Assembly: GCA_016858145.1 (NCBI GenBank)
Contig: JAEHOE010000083.1
Coordinates: 62,001-126,000 of the forward strand
Origin: Edaphochlamys debaryana
Taxonomy: Eukaryota; Chlorophyta; Chlorophyceae; Chlamydomonadales
DNA length: 64,000 nucleotides
Direction of reading: 5' to 3'
Part shown: one piece after another, positions 1 to 10,092 of the stretch
Layout: the number at the start of each line of letters is the position of its first letter
How positions within the stretch are numbered: position 1 is the stretch's first letter
The notes under the pieces: model-generated
What the model was told of the DNA's origin: nothing
What the model saw: only the letters and a program-made list of their open reading frames with translations
The model's database searches: none
Made by a program: the position numbers and the translations under genes

Positions 1-223
1 GTCCCTGGAGAGGACTCGAGCACGGCCAGGTGGTCGGGGCGACTGCCGATGAGGGCTCAGGTTGCTGCGTCGTGGCATCGGTCGAGGCGAGGGTTCAGGC
101 TGCAGGGGCCAGCTGTCTAGGGCTGGCTGCCTGGCGTACGACCGGTGACGCCTGGCAGTTTGAGGAGCACGCCCTGACCCCTCCCTCCCCCCTCCCGCCA
201 ATCCCTCTGCCCGCCATGCTCAG
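1..223 (+). other. Partial intron of the CTP synthase gene
   Basis: None of the three forward frames here gives the conserved CTP-synthase sequence that should precede the exon at 224. A pyrimidine-rich stretch (about 176-215) and a CAG acceptor at 221-223 lead into that exon. The segment is therefore read as the 3' part of an intron. The upstream exons, which encode the N-terminal amidoligase half, lie outside the window. Confidence 0.6.
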
Positions 224-3200
224 GTGGTTCCGCACATCACGGACGCGATCCAGGACTGGATCCAGCGCGTGGCTGCTCGTCCCGTGGACGGCAAGGAGGG
301 CGTGCCCCACGTGTGCGTGATTGAGCTGGGAGGCACTGTGGGAGACATTGAGTCGGCCCCCTTTGTGGAGGCACTCAGGTGCGCCGAGGGGAGGGAGGGG
401 GCGTTAGGGGAGCGGAGGGCGGAGGAGGGGTGGAGGAGCGGCGGCGGAGAGGCGTTTGCAGTGGGGGAATGGGCAGAGGGAGAGCTGAGGCTCAGGTGGG
501 GAAAGGGCAGAGAGAGAGCGGTGCAGGGGTGGAGGGGGGCTTGGCGGGGGTGAGCAGAGAGCGTGGGGAAAGGAGCGGCGGCACCAGAGGCTGCGGAGGC
601 CAGGGCCCCAGGCTGGGTCCCAGTGGGCGGGGAAGTGGCGGTTGCACCGCAGGACTGTGCAGGGCTAGGTGTGAGGGAGCGGGACGACACGGCCGACGCT
701 GCTGTCGACTGCCTCGCCCCACGCCCCTCCTTCCGCCTTTAACTCCGCCCCCGCCTCCGCCCCACGCCCCGTCTGCACCCCGCAGGCAGTTTTGCATCCG
801 CGTGGGGGATGCCAACATCTGCAACGTGCACGTGTCGCTGGTGCCCGTGATCGGTGGGGCGGGGAGGGGGCTCGAGGGTGTTTGGGGTGGGCTCGATGAG
901 GTTGGGATGAGGTCCCGGGTGCCCGTGATTGGTGGGGCGGGGGGTCCTGCGGGGCGGGGGATGTTGTGGTGTGGTGTGGGCCGAGTTTGGGCTGCGCGGT
1001 AGTTCGGAGAGGGGGGGGTTGAGCGGCGGCTTGGGCGTTGGGGTGGGCGAGTAACGGCGGACACGGTTGCCGCACCGCACCGCACGAACCCTGCACGCGC
1101 TCTCGCTGCCCCGCAGGTGTGGTGGGGGAGCAGAAGACCAAGCCCACGCAGCACAGCGTGCAGGTGGGGCTGCGGGGGACGAGGGGGGGTTGGGGAGGGT
1201 CAGGAGGGGAGCCTTAAGGAACTGTTGGGGAACTGCTGGGGGTGGGGCTGCGGAGGAGGGCGCCATCCTTGGGGTCTCCTGGCTCCCACCCCTTCGGCAC
1301 GCGGGCACGCAGGCAGCCCCCCATTGCCTGCACCACCAGCCCGGCCGGGCCTGGATGGGGTCGGCAGCCCGGCAGAAGGGGCGAGCCCGACCAGCCGCAA
1401 TTAGGGACCAGCCGCAACAAGGCACCAACAGGGCTTGTCTGGGCGGGCAGGAGTTGGAGGGTCCACTTGGCGCCACGGGGTGCGCTGACGGGAGGCACAC
1501 GGGCTCTTCCTCGCTGTCCGGAGAGCCAGCAGCAGGGGAGGCTGTGGGGTGTCTCAGGGGTCAGGGGTCAGGCAGGAAGCAGCCGTGCGAAGGCTTGGTG
1601 CGGACAAGGGCGACCCAGCAGGGGCTGTTGGAGTCAGCAGCGTTCTGGGCAAGTGGTGCAAGCGCTCCCTCCTTCATCCGCCGCTCTCCCCACCCCGCCC
1701 AGGTCCTGCGCTCCCTGGGTATCGTGCCCACGCTCATCGCCTGCCGCTCCTCCATCCCCCTGGAGGAGAGCGTGCGGTCCAAGCTGGTGGGGAGGGGGGG
1801 AGGGGAATGGGAGGACGGGAGGAAGTCGAGACACGGAAGGGAGCGGAGCGGGGCTGGCACAAGGATCTAAGGCGGGGGGATGGAGGTAGCCTGGAAGGGC
1901 CAAGGAATGTTTCGAGGGAAATGCAGGGGCCAGTGTCGCAAGGGCGATGGAAGTGTGGCCCGCGGGTGGGGCAAGCGGGAACAGAGGAGGGCGTACGAGG
2001 CACGTGGCATGGGCCGGGGACATTCGAGTTGAGCGGCCCGGTGCGAATGCATGGGTGTTTTTTCAAAACCATGAGCGTCATTCTGTCTTCCCCCCTCCGC
2101 CCTTCGTTCTCTATCCCCCCAGGCGCTCTTCTGCAACGTGCCCGAGGGCAACGTGCTGTCGCTGCACGACGTGTCCAACATCTGGCGCGTGCCGCTGCTC
2201 ATGCAGGAGCAGGTGGGGGGCTGGGGCCGCTGGGGGGCCCGCTGGTGATGGGGCGGGGAGTTGCGTCAGGGTAGCCATGCGGCAAAGGGAATGGAGAGGA
2301 GGAGGTGGGGGGGATAAGGGGTCGGGGGCTGTGTCGTGGGGACGCCCCATGGGGGGTTCGCTGCGGTCTGCAGGTGCTGGAAGGGTGAGGAGCAGGCCGA
2401 CAGGGGACAGGGCTGGCGCACAGAGGGAGGCCGCGAGCCCAGCCGCCCCCTCCCCCTCTCCGCCCCCCCCCCAGAACGTGCACAAGATGCTGTGCGCCAA
2501 GCTGGGCCTGGCTGACGCGGACAAGCTGGACCTGGGCGACTGGAAGCTCAACATTGCGGACCGCTGGGACTCCCTGGTGGAGCCGGTCAAGATCACGCTC
2601 ATCGGTGGGGTGGAGGGGGGGAGGGAGGGGTGGTGGGAAGGAGGGGTGGTGGGAAGGAGGGGTGGTGGGAGGGAAAGGTGAAGGGCATATGGTTGGAAGG
2701 GGTATCCGAAGGGCTCGGAGGGGGTTGGGCAAAGGTTTTGGTTGGGTGGAAGGCGGACCCGCAGGGGGTTGGGATGGGCAGGAGGCCGGGGCTCGTGGGG
2801 ACGAGTGGCGTCACCGCACCTCCCCATACCTCCTCGCCTCCTCCCCCTCAAACACCAGGCAAGTACACCAACCTGTCTGACGCCTACCTGTCGGTCATCA
2901 AGTCGCTGCAGCACGCCTGCATGGCGGCCCGCGTGAAGCTGCAGCTGGAGTGGGTGGAGGCCGCCAGCCTGGAGCCGGAGGGCAAGGCCGCGGACCCGGC
3001 GCTGTACGAGGCCAGGTGCGTGTGTTGGGATGGGGGTGGGGATGGGCGGGGGACGGATAAAGCGATGGAGGGTGGGCGGAGGTAAGACGGAAGGACGAGG
3101 ACGATGCGTATGTGATGGTGTGGACGGACTGGGATGGAGCGGCTACTTCCCCATCCGCCCCCTTCATCGCGTCTACAACCCCTCGACCTCTCTTTCCCCA

Positions 3201-4755
3201 ACTCCGCAGCTGGCGCAAGGTGGCCGATGCGGACGGCATCCTGGTCCCCGGCGGCTTCGGGCACCGCGGCGTGGAGGGCAAGATCCTGGCCGCCAACTAC
3301 GCCCGCGTCAACAAGAAGCCCTACCTGGGCATCTGCCTGGGCATGCAGGTGGGGTGGGGAGGAAGGGGCCGCAGTTCCGGAGAGTTTAGGCAGGTTGAGG
3401 TTGAGGTCCGAGGGGTCGAAGAAGAGGACGAAGACCTGCGCTGGCGCTGCTCCTCGTCCTCCGTGACCCACACCTCTGCACCAAACACCGCCCCCCTCCG
3501 TCCCCGACCCAGATCGCGGTGATTGAGTTCGCCCGCAACGTGCTCGGCCTCAAGGACGCCAACTCGACCGAGTTCGTGCCCGCCACACCCCACCCGGCCG
3601 TGGTCTTCATGCCCGAGATCTCCACCACCCACAAGGGCGGCACCATGCGCCTGGGCGCGCGCCGCACCGTACTGCAGGTGGGCGGAGAGTGGCGGGAGGG
3701 CTGGTGGTCGTGGCGGGGCGTGAGGGGTTGGGGAAGGAATGGGAGCCCTAATGGTATGCCTATCTCATCCATTCTTAGCGACTCCCCAACGACCCACATC
3801 AGCTCCCCTCGCGGAACCACCTATCGCCCCCGTGCCACCTATACGATGCGGCTTCTGGCCACGTTGTTCTCGTCAAACCCCGTGCCACCCCAAACCCCAG
3901 ACCATGTCTTGCATCTCGGCCAAGCTGTACCAGCAGGAGCAGTACATCGACGAGCGGCACCGGCACAGGTACGGAGCAGTACAATGCCGTACCCTCACGT
4001 GCCGTACAGTGCCGTGTACAAGTGCGAAGCGCTGCTGTGCCTGTACCTATCCCCATCACCCAAGCCCCCGCCTCACGTCCACCACCCTTCCCCTCCCCCC
4101 CAGGTACGAGGTGAACCCCGACCTGGTCCCCAAGCTGGAGGCCGCGGGCATGCAGTTCGTGGGGCGCGACGAGACGGGCGAGCGCATGGAGATCCTGGAG
4201 CTCACCAACCAGCCCGCGGACCACCCTTACTTCGTGGCGGCGCAGGTGGATAGGGGGCGGAGGGTGTTGTGTGGGGGGGGGACTGGGGGTGCAGGGGCAA
4301 AGAAGGGAAGGAGGAAGTGGGGTAGAGGGAGGGGTGCCCCGCCTTCAGCCTGGTCTCACCATCTCTTCCCCCCACCCCCTCAACCCCAGTTCCACCCCGA
4401 ATTCAAGTCGCGGCCCACCAAGCCCTCGCCCCTCTTCCTGGGCTTCATCCTGGCGGCGGCCAAGCGCCTGGACATGCACCTCAGGTGCGAGGGGTTTGGG
4501 GGTGTGTGTGAGGGGGGACTGAGGAGCAGAGAGATGGGGAGCGCGCTCTGCGGGGGGAAGGGAGGGGTAAGGCGCCGATACGTTTGCTGCCCCTACGCCG
4601 GGAGCTAATGTATGCGAGGCAAGGTCGAAGCTTGACGTGGCATCCTCCCCGGCACCCTCCCCAACGCCCCCAGGTCCGCGGGCTTCCCCAAGAGCCCGGC
4701 CAAGCCCTCTCTCACGAAGGGCGTCGCCGCGCTCTCGGTCAACGAGGGGGCGTGA
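224..4755 (+). CDS. CTPS: CTP synthase (glutamine-hydrolysing), 5'-partial
   Basis: CTP synthase makes CTP from UTP, ATP and glutamine, the last step of de novo pyrimidine nucleotide synthesis. Thirteen exons are visible: 224-378, 786-853, 1117-1163, 1703-1786, 2123-2212, 2475-2604, 2859-3015, 3210-3348, 3513-3677, 3901-3968, 4104-4245, 4390-4484 and 4674-4755. They join in frame to 473 residues plus a TGA stop. The translation starts inside the amidoligase domain ([12 protein letters not shown], then [12 protein letters not shown] and [12 protein letters not shown]). It continues through the class-I glutamine amidotransferase domain: oxyanion strand [10 protein letters not shown], nucleophile Cys in GICLGMQ (about residue 286 of the fragment), DANSTEF, GGTMRLG, ERHRHRYEV and the His-Glu pair in FHPEF (about 417-419). 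The wording GEQKTKPTQ and [11 protein letters not shown] resembles eukaryotic more than bacterial enzymes. All visible introns are GT-AG. The N-terminal P-loop region is outside the window. Confidence 0.96.
2625..2672 (+). repeat. Three tandem 16-bp G-rich units in a CTPS intron
   Basis: The unit GAGGGGTGGTGGGAAG occurs three times in a row, the last copy differing by one base. It lies just after the donor of the intron at 2605-2858. It looks like a simple expansion, and the purine-rich strand could form a G-quadruplex. Confidence 0.85.
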
Positions 4756-5755
4756 GCGGGCTTGCGTGTGGGGGGCATCTCTAGATGGATAACAGGGAGG
4801 ACGGCAGGGGCAGGGGCGAGATAGGTACGGTGGGAGAGCACAGGGTGACAGACGGGTGGACTGGGGTTGAGGCGCGGCCGAGGTAAAACGCGTGTATGCG
4901 CTGGCGGGGCCACCGCCGCTAACGAAGATTGGCTGCCGGTGAGGTCTGGCGCATTAACCGCTGCTGACGTTTGGACTGGGCGCAGGGGCGCATAGCAGGG
5001 GGCCAAAGGACAGGGGTGTATCGTTTCGTGTGATGACAGGGAGCTAGGGGCCAAGATTCTCGGGAGGGCAGAGCATGCTGGGCCCGCGAGGCAGGTCAGG
5101 TGTGAGCTGGGTGGCGCGAGGCAGATGCCAGCAGGAGGTCCTCTGGTGCCGCTAGGGCGGCCGGATTCGAACTAACGGGAGTCACTAGAGTCTAGGCATT
5201 GATGTGAGGTGAGAAGGCGGGCAGCGCGGCGTACAGGGCTCGATGCGGACCAAGGAAGAGGGCGCTGCGAGTGCCGAAGCACGCCGTTGAGCAGCTGCTG
5301 CAGCGTGCGGCGTGTAACACGGCATGACATCATGCCTCAAGTTTACGCTTCCAGCCCACGCCGTCAGTCCACCTCTTACGGCCCGACCGCAGCGCGACGG
5401 ACCTGCCAGGGGCCCAGTGGGCTTGCTGTACGGGCCCCAGCGGCAGCATGTAACAGCCCCTGGCCTGGTAGACGCGGACACGCCATCCTGGGACACACAC
5501 CCACGTGTCGTGAGCGCCTCGTAACAAACCTGCTAGTCGACTCTTCTTCCAGCTTAGGCTGCCAGGCTCCCACGCACACTTGCTTGGCCTTCCCACGCAC
5601 ACCGGCACACTTGCTTGGCCCCTGAAAAGACTGGGCCTCTCATGCCCCTGGCCGCGGCATGCCCCTGGCCTGACCGCCTGGGCACCAGAGGAAGCCGGCC
5701 AGGGCGTTCCACGCGGCGCCTGCGGACCAGCAAGGCAACCCGTGTCAAACACATA
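4756..5755. other. Intergenic region, 3' flank of CTPS and of the coiled-coil gene
   Basis: About 1 kb lies between two convergent genes. I see no exon with convincing splice sites or a conserved peptide, and no clear polyadenylation signal. A T-arm-like sequence at about 5160-5180 (minus strand) was tested as a tRNA and rejected. Confidence 0.5.
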
Positions 5756-8700
5756 TCACGCACCAAGGCTGTACGCAAGGTCCCAAACGTGCCGACATGT
5801 TAACCCACCTGGTGCCATTGCCCACAGCCTCTCCAGCATGTGGGTGATGGGGGCCGCACGTGCCGCCGGCAGCTCCGCCTTCAGTTCAGAGACCTGGGGT
5901 CACGGGGCCATCGCCGTGGTGTTGGTAAGCTGCACCGTGTCTGCTGGGTCCTTCACCCAGCCAGCTTGGGTCCTTGCGCCCGTATGTTCCCATGCATCCA
6001 TGCGCATGTGATCCAGCATGCTATCGAGCGCTACGTCAGTCCGCCAGGGTTGCATAATACGGCAGCCCCTGGGGCCAATACGCGTATTAATACGCAATAC
6101 GGCCCCCTCCTCGCTAATACGGCTTAATACGGCTCTAATACGGCGGCGCCCAGCCGTATTAATACGGCAGCGTACGGCAGCCCATACTGCCGCCTTGTGC
6201 ACGAGCGAATGCGCTCCGCGTTCACGTAGAAGCGCAGGGAACGCGTAGGGCATCGGCTACGGCGGAACGGACGGCTGAGCTGCCGACCGACGCCCCCCAG
6301 CACTAGCGGCCGCTCCTGGCGGTCCGAAGGGCGTGCCCCCCAGAGAAGAAAGGAGAGTGAAATGTAGTGTCTACGTTGCTGGCGCCCGGCGAGGCAGGGG
6401 GGTTCGACTTGGCGGAGAGCGCCTCAGAGCGCCTCAGAGCGCCTCAGAGCGCCGAGTCGAGGCGGGGGCCCGCAACCCGGCACGCGTACACGGCACCTGA
6501 TGGCAGTTAGCCACATGTTGGCGATCGACTTTACATAGTTAGATACAACTTGGCGCGACTAACAGTGTACAGCCGGATGCTGAAGCTCGGAGTGTCGAGG
6601 GCGGTGTCCATCGTCGACGCCGTTCTCGCGCGACGCTGCACGCTGCTGTGCTTGGCCGACACCATGGTGTGAAACTTGAAGCCATGAATGGTGATGCGTT
6701 GTCGACGCGGCGAAAGGAGCATGCTTAGGCCCGTGGTCGTTCAGCTCGGCGAGATTTGGCCCCCAGCACAAATTTTAGTATTTGCTGTGCTTTCCCCCCC
6801 CCCGCCGCCGGCCCCCGGCTGCCCGGCCGGTACCCCCGCGCCGCATGCCGTATTAATACGGCAGCGAGAGGCCGTATCCGTATTAATACGTATCCGTATC
6901 AATACGGGGACTGATACGTATTGGCAACCCTGCAGTCCGCATACTATGCCCTAAGCTCCTTTCATGTCACCCCAGGCCTCACAAGTGCGGGCTTCTTGCC
7001 CAGCTTGTCCACCACCTCGTCGTAGTCGGGCTTGAGCTTCGAGGCCTGAAGTCAAGGTCACATGGTCACGTTACTTGCCAGCTGGAATGCAGCCAAGGAA
7101 GGGTTGTCCGATAGGCAGGAGGGTCCGACAGGCAGGAGGCAGCGGGCTCCTTGCGCCAGTATGCTCCCATGTCCCCATGCACATGTCACCCGTCCATGGG
7201 CTGTTTTTACACACTTCGCCCCAAGCCCTTCTCGTGCCAACGGAAGCACTCACCCGTTCGTTCTTCAGCTCCTCCACCAACTTGTTGTTGTCCACCTCCA
7301 GCTTGCGCCGGGCCTCCTGCTCCTCCTTGAGCTTGCGCTGGACCATCCACCTCGGCGCTCCAGGCCTGCGCTCACAGGGCGGGGCATCGCCAAAGTGTAC
7401 GTCGGCTGAGGTACAGGGAACATGGTCACACTGACCATAACCTGTAACGCAGTCAACGGGTTGTCCAACTGGCAGGAGGGCCCTCTGGTCACCCCTCCTT
7501 ATGCCCACACCCTGATTCGGCCCCGCCACTGGGTGCAATGGCAGCAACGGCACTCGCCTGCACCCCAGCGGCAGCGCCGCCAGCCTCCCTTACAGCCGCC
7601 TTCAGCTGGGTGATCTGGGGTCAATGGGTCATCGTCACAGTGTTGGTAAAATGCACCGCGTCGAGAGGGATCATCGCCCCGCAGGGTGCTCCTTGCTCGC
7701 GCCCAGTATGCTCCCATGTCCCCATGCGCACGCATGTGATCCGTCCATGGGCTGTTTCCAAACACTGTGCCCCAAGCTCCTGTCGTCATGCCACCCCAGG
7801 CACTCACCTGCTTTTGCGCCATGTCCAGTGCCATCTTAAGCTCGAGCTGGTGCTTCAGAGGCACCGCCACCTCGTGCCGGGGCGACTGCCCAGCCTGCCG
7901 CTTGTACCGGGCCTCCCGCTCCGCCTCCCGCTTTTGGATCCTTGCCTTTGCGGGGAGAGCAGGGCGAACAGGGTCGTCATCATCAAGTCACTGTCCCCCC
8001 TTCTCAAGGGTGCTCTGCCCATGCGGTATGGCATGCCCCCTACGAGTGTCATCCATCCATGAGCACGTGTTCATCCACCCTGTGCCCCAAGCCCCTGTCT
8101 TGCCACCCGAGGCCACACCCGTTCGTGCTCTAGCTCCTTCATCACCTGGCCGTAGTCCACATTCAGCTTGCGCCGGCGCGCCACCTCCTTTGCCAGCTCC
8201 TCCTCCAGCTTGGGGTGGGCCGGCTCGGCGTTCCAGGCCTGCGATAATGGGGCCTCAGAGCACTCAGTCAGTTGTGATGCATGCGATGGCTTGTCCAACC
8301 AGCAGGAAGCAGGGTAACTGCTCAATCTAATCCACGGCGAGCGACACTGGACACACAGCCTGGACTTGGGCCCTGAGACCGTGCACTCGAGCTAGCGTTT
8401 GTGCGCCCAGTAACCCGGGCACTCGCCTCCGCGTCGGCCTTGTCCCTCTCCTTGATGGACTGCCGCCTCTCGTGCAGCTTGTCATCGCGGAGCTCATTCT
8501 TCTTCTTTAATTGCGTTGCCGCCGAGCAGAAGGAGGAGGACGGCGAGTTCTCGATGGGCTAACTCGGCGGTGGCGGTGTTGTGTACATGTGGGGATGGGG
8601 GTGGGGTGGGGTTGGAGGCAGGGGGGCGCAGGCAACGGGGCAGCACGCAGCAGGCGGTTGGGCCTCAGCTTCAGATGATTGGGACCGCATGGCTGTGGGC

Positions 8701-8795
8701 GCTTTCAGCATCTCACGGTTCTTCGTGTGCACACCATGTGCCCGTACCTTAAGCGCTGCGCGCGTGGAGATCTCGCCGTTGTCATCCTCCAAGTT
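5756..8795 (-). CDS. Coiled-coil protein built from repeated phase-0 exons, 5'-incomplete, unidentified
   Basis: I do not recognise this gene. Eight minus-strand exons can be read, all phase 0 at both ends: 8795-8748, 8504-8427, 8238-8119, 7945-7808, 7614-7558, 7370-7254, 7045-6983 and 5893-5756. They sum to 759 nt with a TGA at the end. The peptides are Lys/Glu/Arg-rich helices typical of coiled coils. Three exons carry related motifs: RRKLNVDYGQVMKELEHER, RRKLEVDNNKLVEELKNER and SKLKPDYDEVVDKLGKK. Two others carry QLKAAVREAG and ELKAELPAAR. The introns are also related to each other (shared blocks at about 5900-6030, 7050-7250, 7600-7807 and 7960-8110), so whole exon-intron units were duplicated. 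Two donors (after 8427 and after 7558) are GC instead of GT. No start codon was found, so upstream exons are probably missing from the model. The transposon at 6045-6932 sits in the last intron; without it that intron would be about 190 nt, like the others. Confidence 0.5.
6037..6940. mobile_element. hAT-like non-autonomous DNA transposon (888 bp) with 8-bp target-site duplication
   Basis: The element runs from 6045 to 6932. It begins CAGGGTTGC and ends GCAACCCTG, so the terminal inverted repeats are obvious; with one gap they extend into AATACG. The eight bases CAGTCCGC occur immediately before (6037-6044) and immediately after (6933-6940) the element, a perfect target-site duplication. Eight-bp duplications and CAGGG-type ends are known for the hAT superfamily. 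Many copies of AATACGG and of the palindrome CCGTATTAATACGG cluster just inside both ends (6053-6175 and 6848-6925), as expected for subterminal transposase-binding repeats. There is no transposase-like reading frame, so the element must depend on one elsewhere. Confidence 0.85.
6415..6453 (+). repeat. 10-bp tandem repeat inside the transposon
   Basis: The unit GCCTCAGAGC is repeated three times exactly, with partial copies on each side. It lies in the middle of the hAT-like element and is read as a local slippage product. Confidence 0.85.
7046..8118 (-). repeat. Diverged tandem copies of intron sequence in the coiled-coil gene
   Basis: Successive introns share long stretches. Examples are a block around TATGCTCCCATGTCCCCATG near 7160 and 7708, a block ending CCATGGGCTGTTT near 7195 and 7748, and GTGCCCCAAGC variants near 7768 and 8085. 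A further relative lies at about 5900-6030. The similarity runs across introns and exons, showing that the duplicated unit was genomic (exon plus intron). Confidence 0.65.
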
Positions 8796-10092
8796 CTGTG
8801 TGCCACGTAAGGCATGTGGGTCAGCGGGCGTGGCCCATTCGGTTCGGGGCTAGCGGGGAGTCGGGTACTTGCGCCGGAGCTCGGCTTAGCGCCGGAGAAG
8901 CGCGAAGTGCTCTCCACCCCGCAGGCTTGCTCAGTACTGACCGAAGGTCCTTTTGCCCAGCCTGCGAAGCTGACCGAATCCCGCATTGTCGGCATGCGCA
9001 CTGCTGCGCCCTTTCCCAGCAGACCGTGACACAACCTTGACCTCTCAGCAAACACAACGAGCTGATAGCCTTGGTGGCGGCGGTGCTACTGGTTAATTGG
9101 CGCACCGGTGGCGTACCGGGACGAGTGAGTGCTAGGCGCAGTGTGTTGCGTGTGTATACGCAGCGAGCGACCCGCTAGCTCCTGAAACGACGCTTGCACA
9201 GTCGACAGCGCAAGCCCGGCACTGCAAGCCCCCACTTGCACGGCAGCTCGTCCATGAGCTCTCTGACATCACCGGCAGCTGTGGAGTGCCGAAAGCGACA
9301 CGAGAGCCAATACGCTGAGCATGCCTCGGCTGCTGCATGCAGGGAGTTGGTGGCGACGGTCGCGGCCTTCGGCTGTCAGGGACAGCTGTCTGACCTGGTG
9401 TCGCGAGGTGGCGTGCCTGGTGGTGACGAAGCCGCTCCGCTGTGCCTGGCGACCCTGGCCCGCAAGCAACCTGACTGCTGACCATACCATACCAGATGCC
9501 ACACGAGGTGTGTTAGGCGGGTGCAGGGCCAGTTACGGCGCGACAAAAGGGCAGAGGAAGGGCGGCTGCACAATTCCCAAATGCAACTCAGGGCCAACGT
9601 TGGGCCATGAAGAGAACCCAAATACCTATCGTGGCACTAGACCCGATTGCAAAGCGATTGTATAGCCTATAGCGCCGTAAGTCCCACTCAGCGCCCCCGC
9701 TTGCCAGGGCGCATGGGCTTAGTGACAACTGCAGACGGGTGGTAGCTACATCCTGTTTCATGCGCGCATCCTGCGTCGCATCCACAATTGTTGATGCACT
9801 ACCTGGCGCGGCCCCAATTGTGCCTGGTGCCTAAGCAACCTGCCTACTCAACTCCTGATCAAGTGACAACGCCCCTACAGCGGCAAACAACCTATGCTGC
9901 CTTCCTGCACTTCCTGCCGCTACCTCCTCCATGCCAGAGACCCATCCTGCCCCTATCCTGGCAAACCCCACCTTGGCACAGCGTTTGCACTCTCCCGTCC
10001 TCTCGTACGGAGATTGCAACAAGTACCGTGACTCCCCGCGCCAAACTCCTGCAACAATGTCATCGCCATCACCAACACCAGAGCTGCATTTC
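8796..10092. other. Region without a supported gene
   Basis: This 1.3 kb may hold 5' exons of the coiled-coil gene, but none could be tied to it by splice sites and peptide character. A plus-strand stretch at about 9049-9123, between an AG and a GTGAGT, is open and encodes a short hydrophobic peptide. It is too short and isolated to call. The segment 9790-10092 is the 3' flank of the RPP21-like gene. Confidence 0.4.

Noticed and set aside
5140..5240. tRNA-like T-arm on the minus strand (GTTCGAATCC around 5160-5175)
   Set aside because: The T-stem has a mismatch, no matching acceptor 5' strand or D-arm is found within 100 nt, and the anticodon arm cannot be drawn. At best it is a tRNA-derived fragment.
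7254..7370. Frameshift between homologous exons of the coiled-coil gene, suggesting a pseudogene
   Set aside because: The 5' part of this exon is out of frame relative to the related exon at 8119-8238 if the same acceptor is used. An acceptor five bases upstream (TGTGAG) gives a phase-0 exon of 39 codons, so the gene can be intact.
9049..9123. Possible plus-strand exon between an AG and a GTGAGT
   Set aside because: It is too short, with no neighbouring exons in frame and no recognisable peptide.
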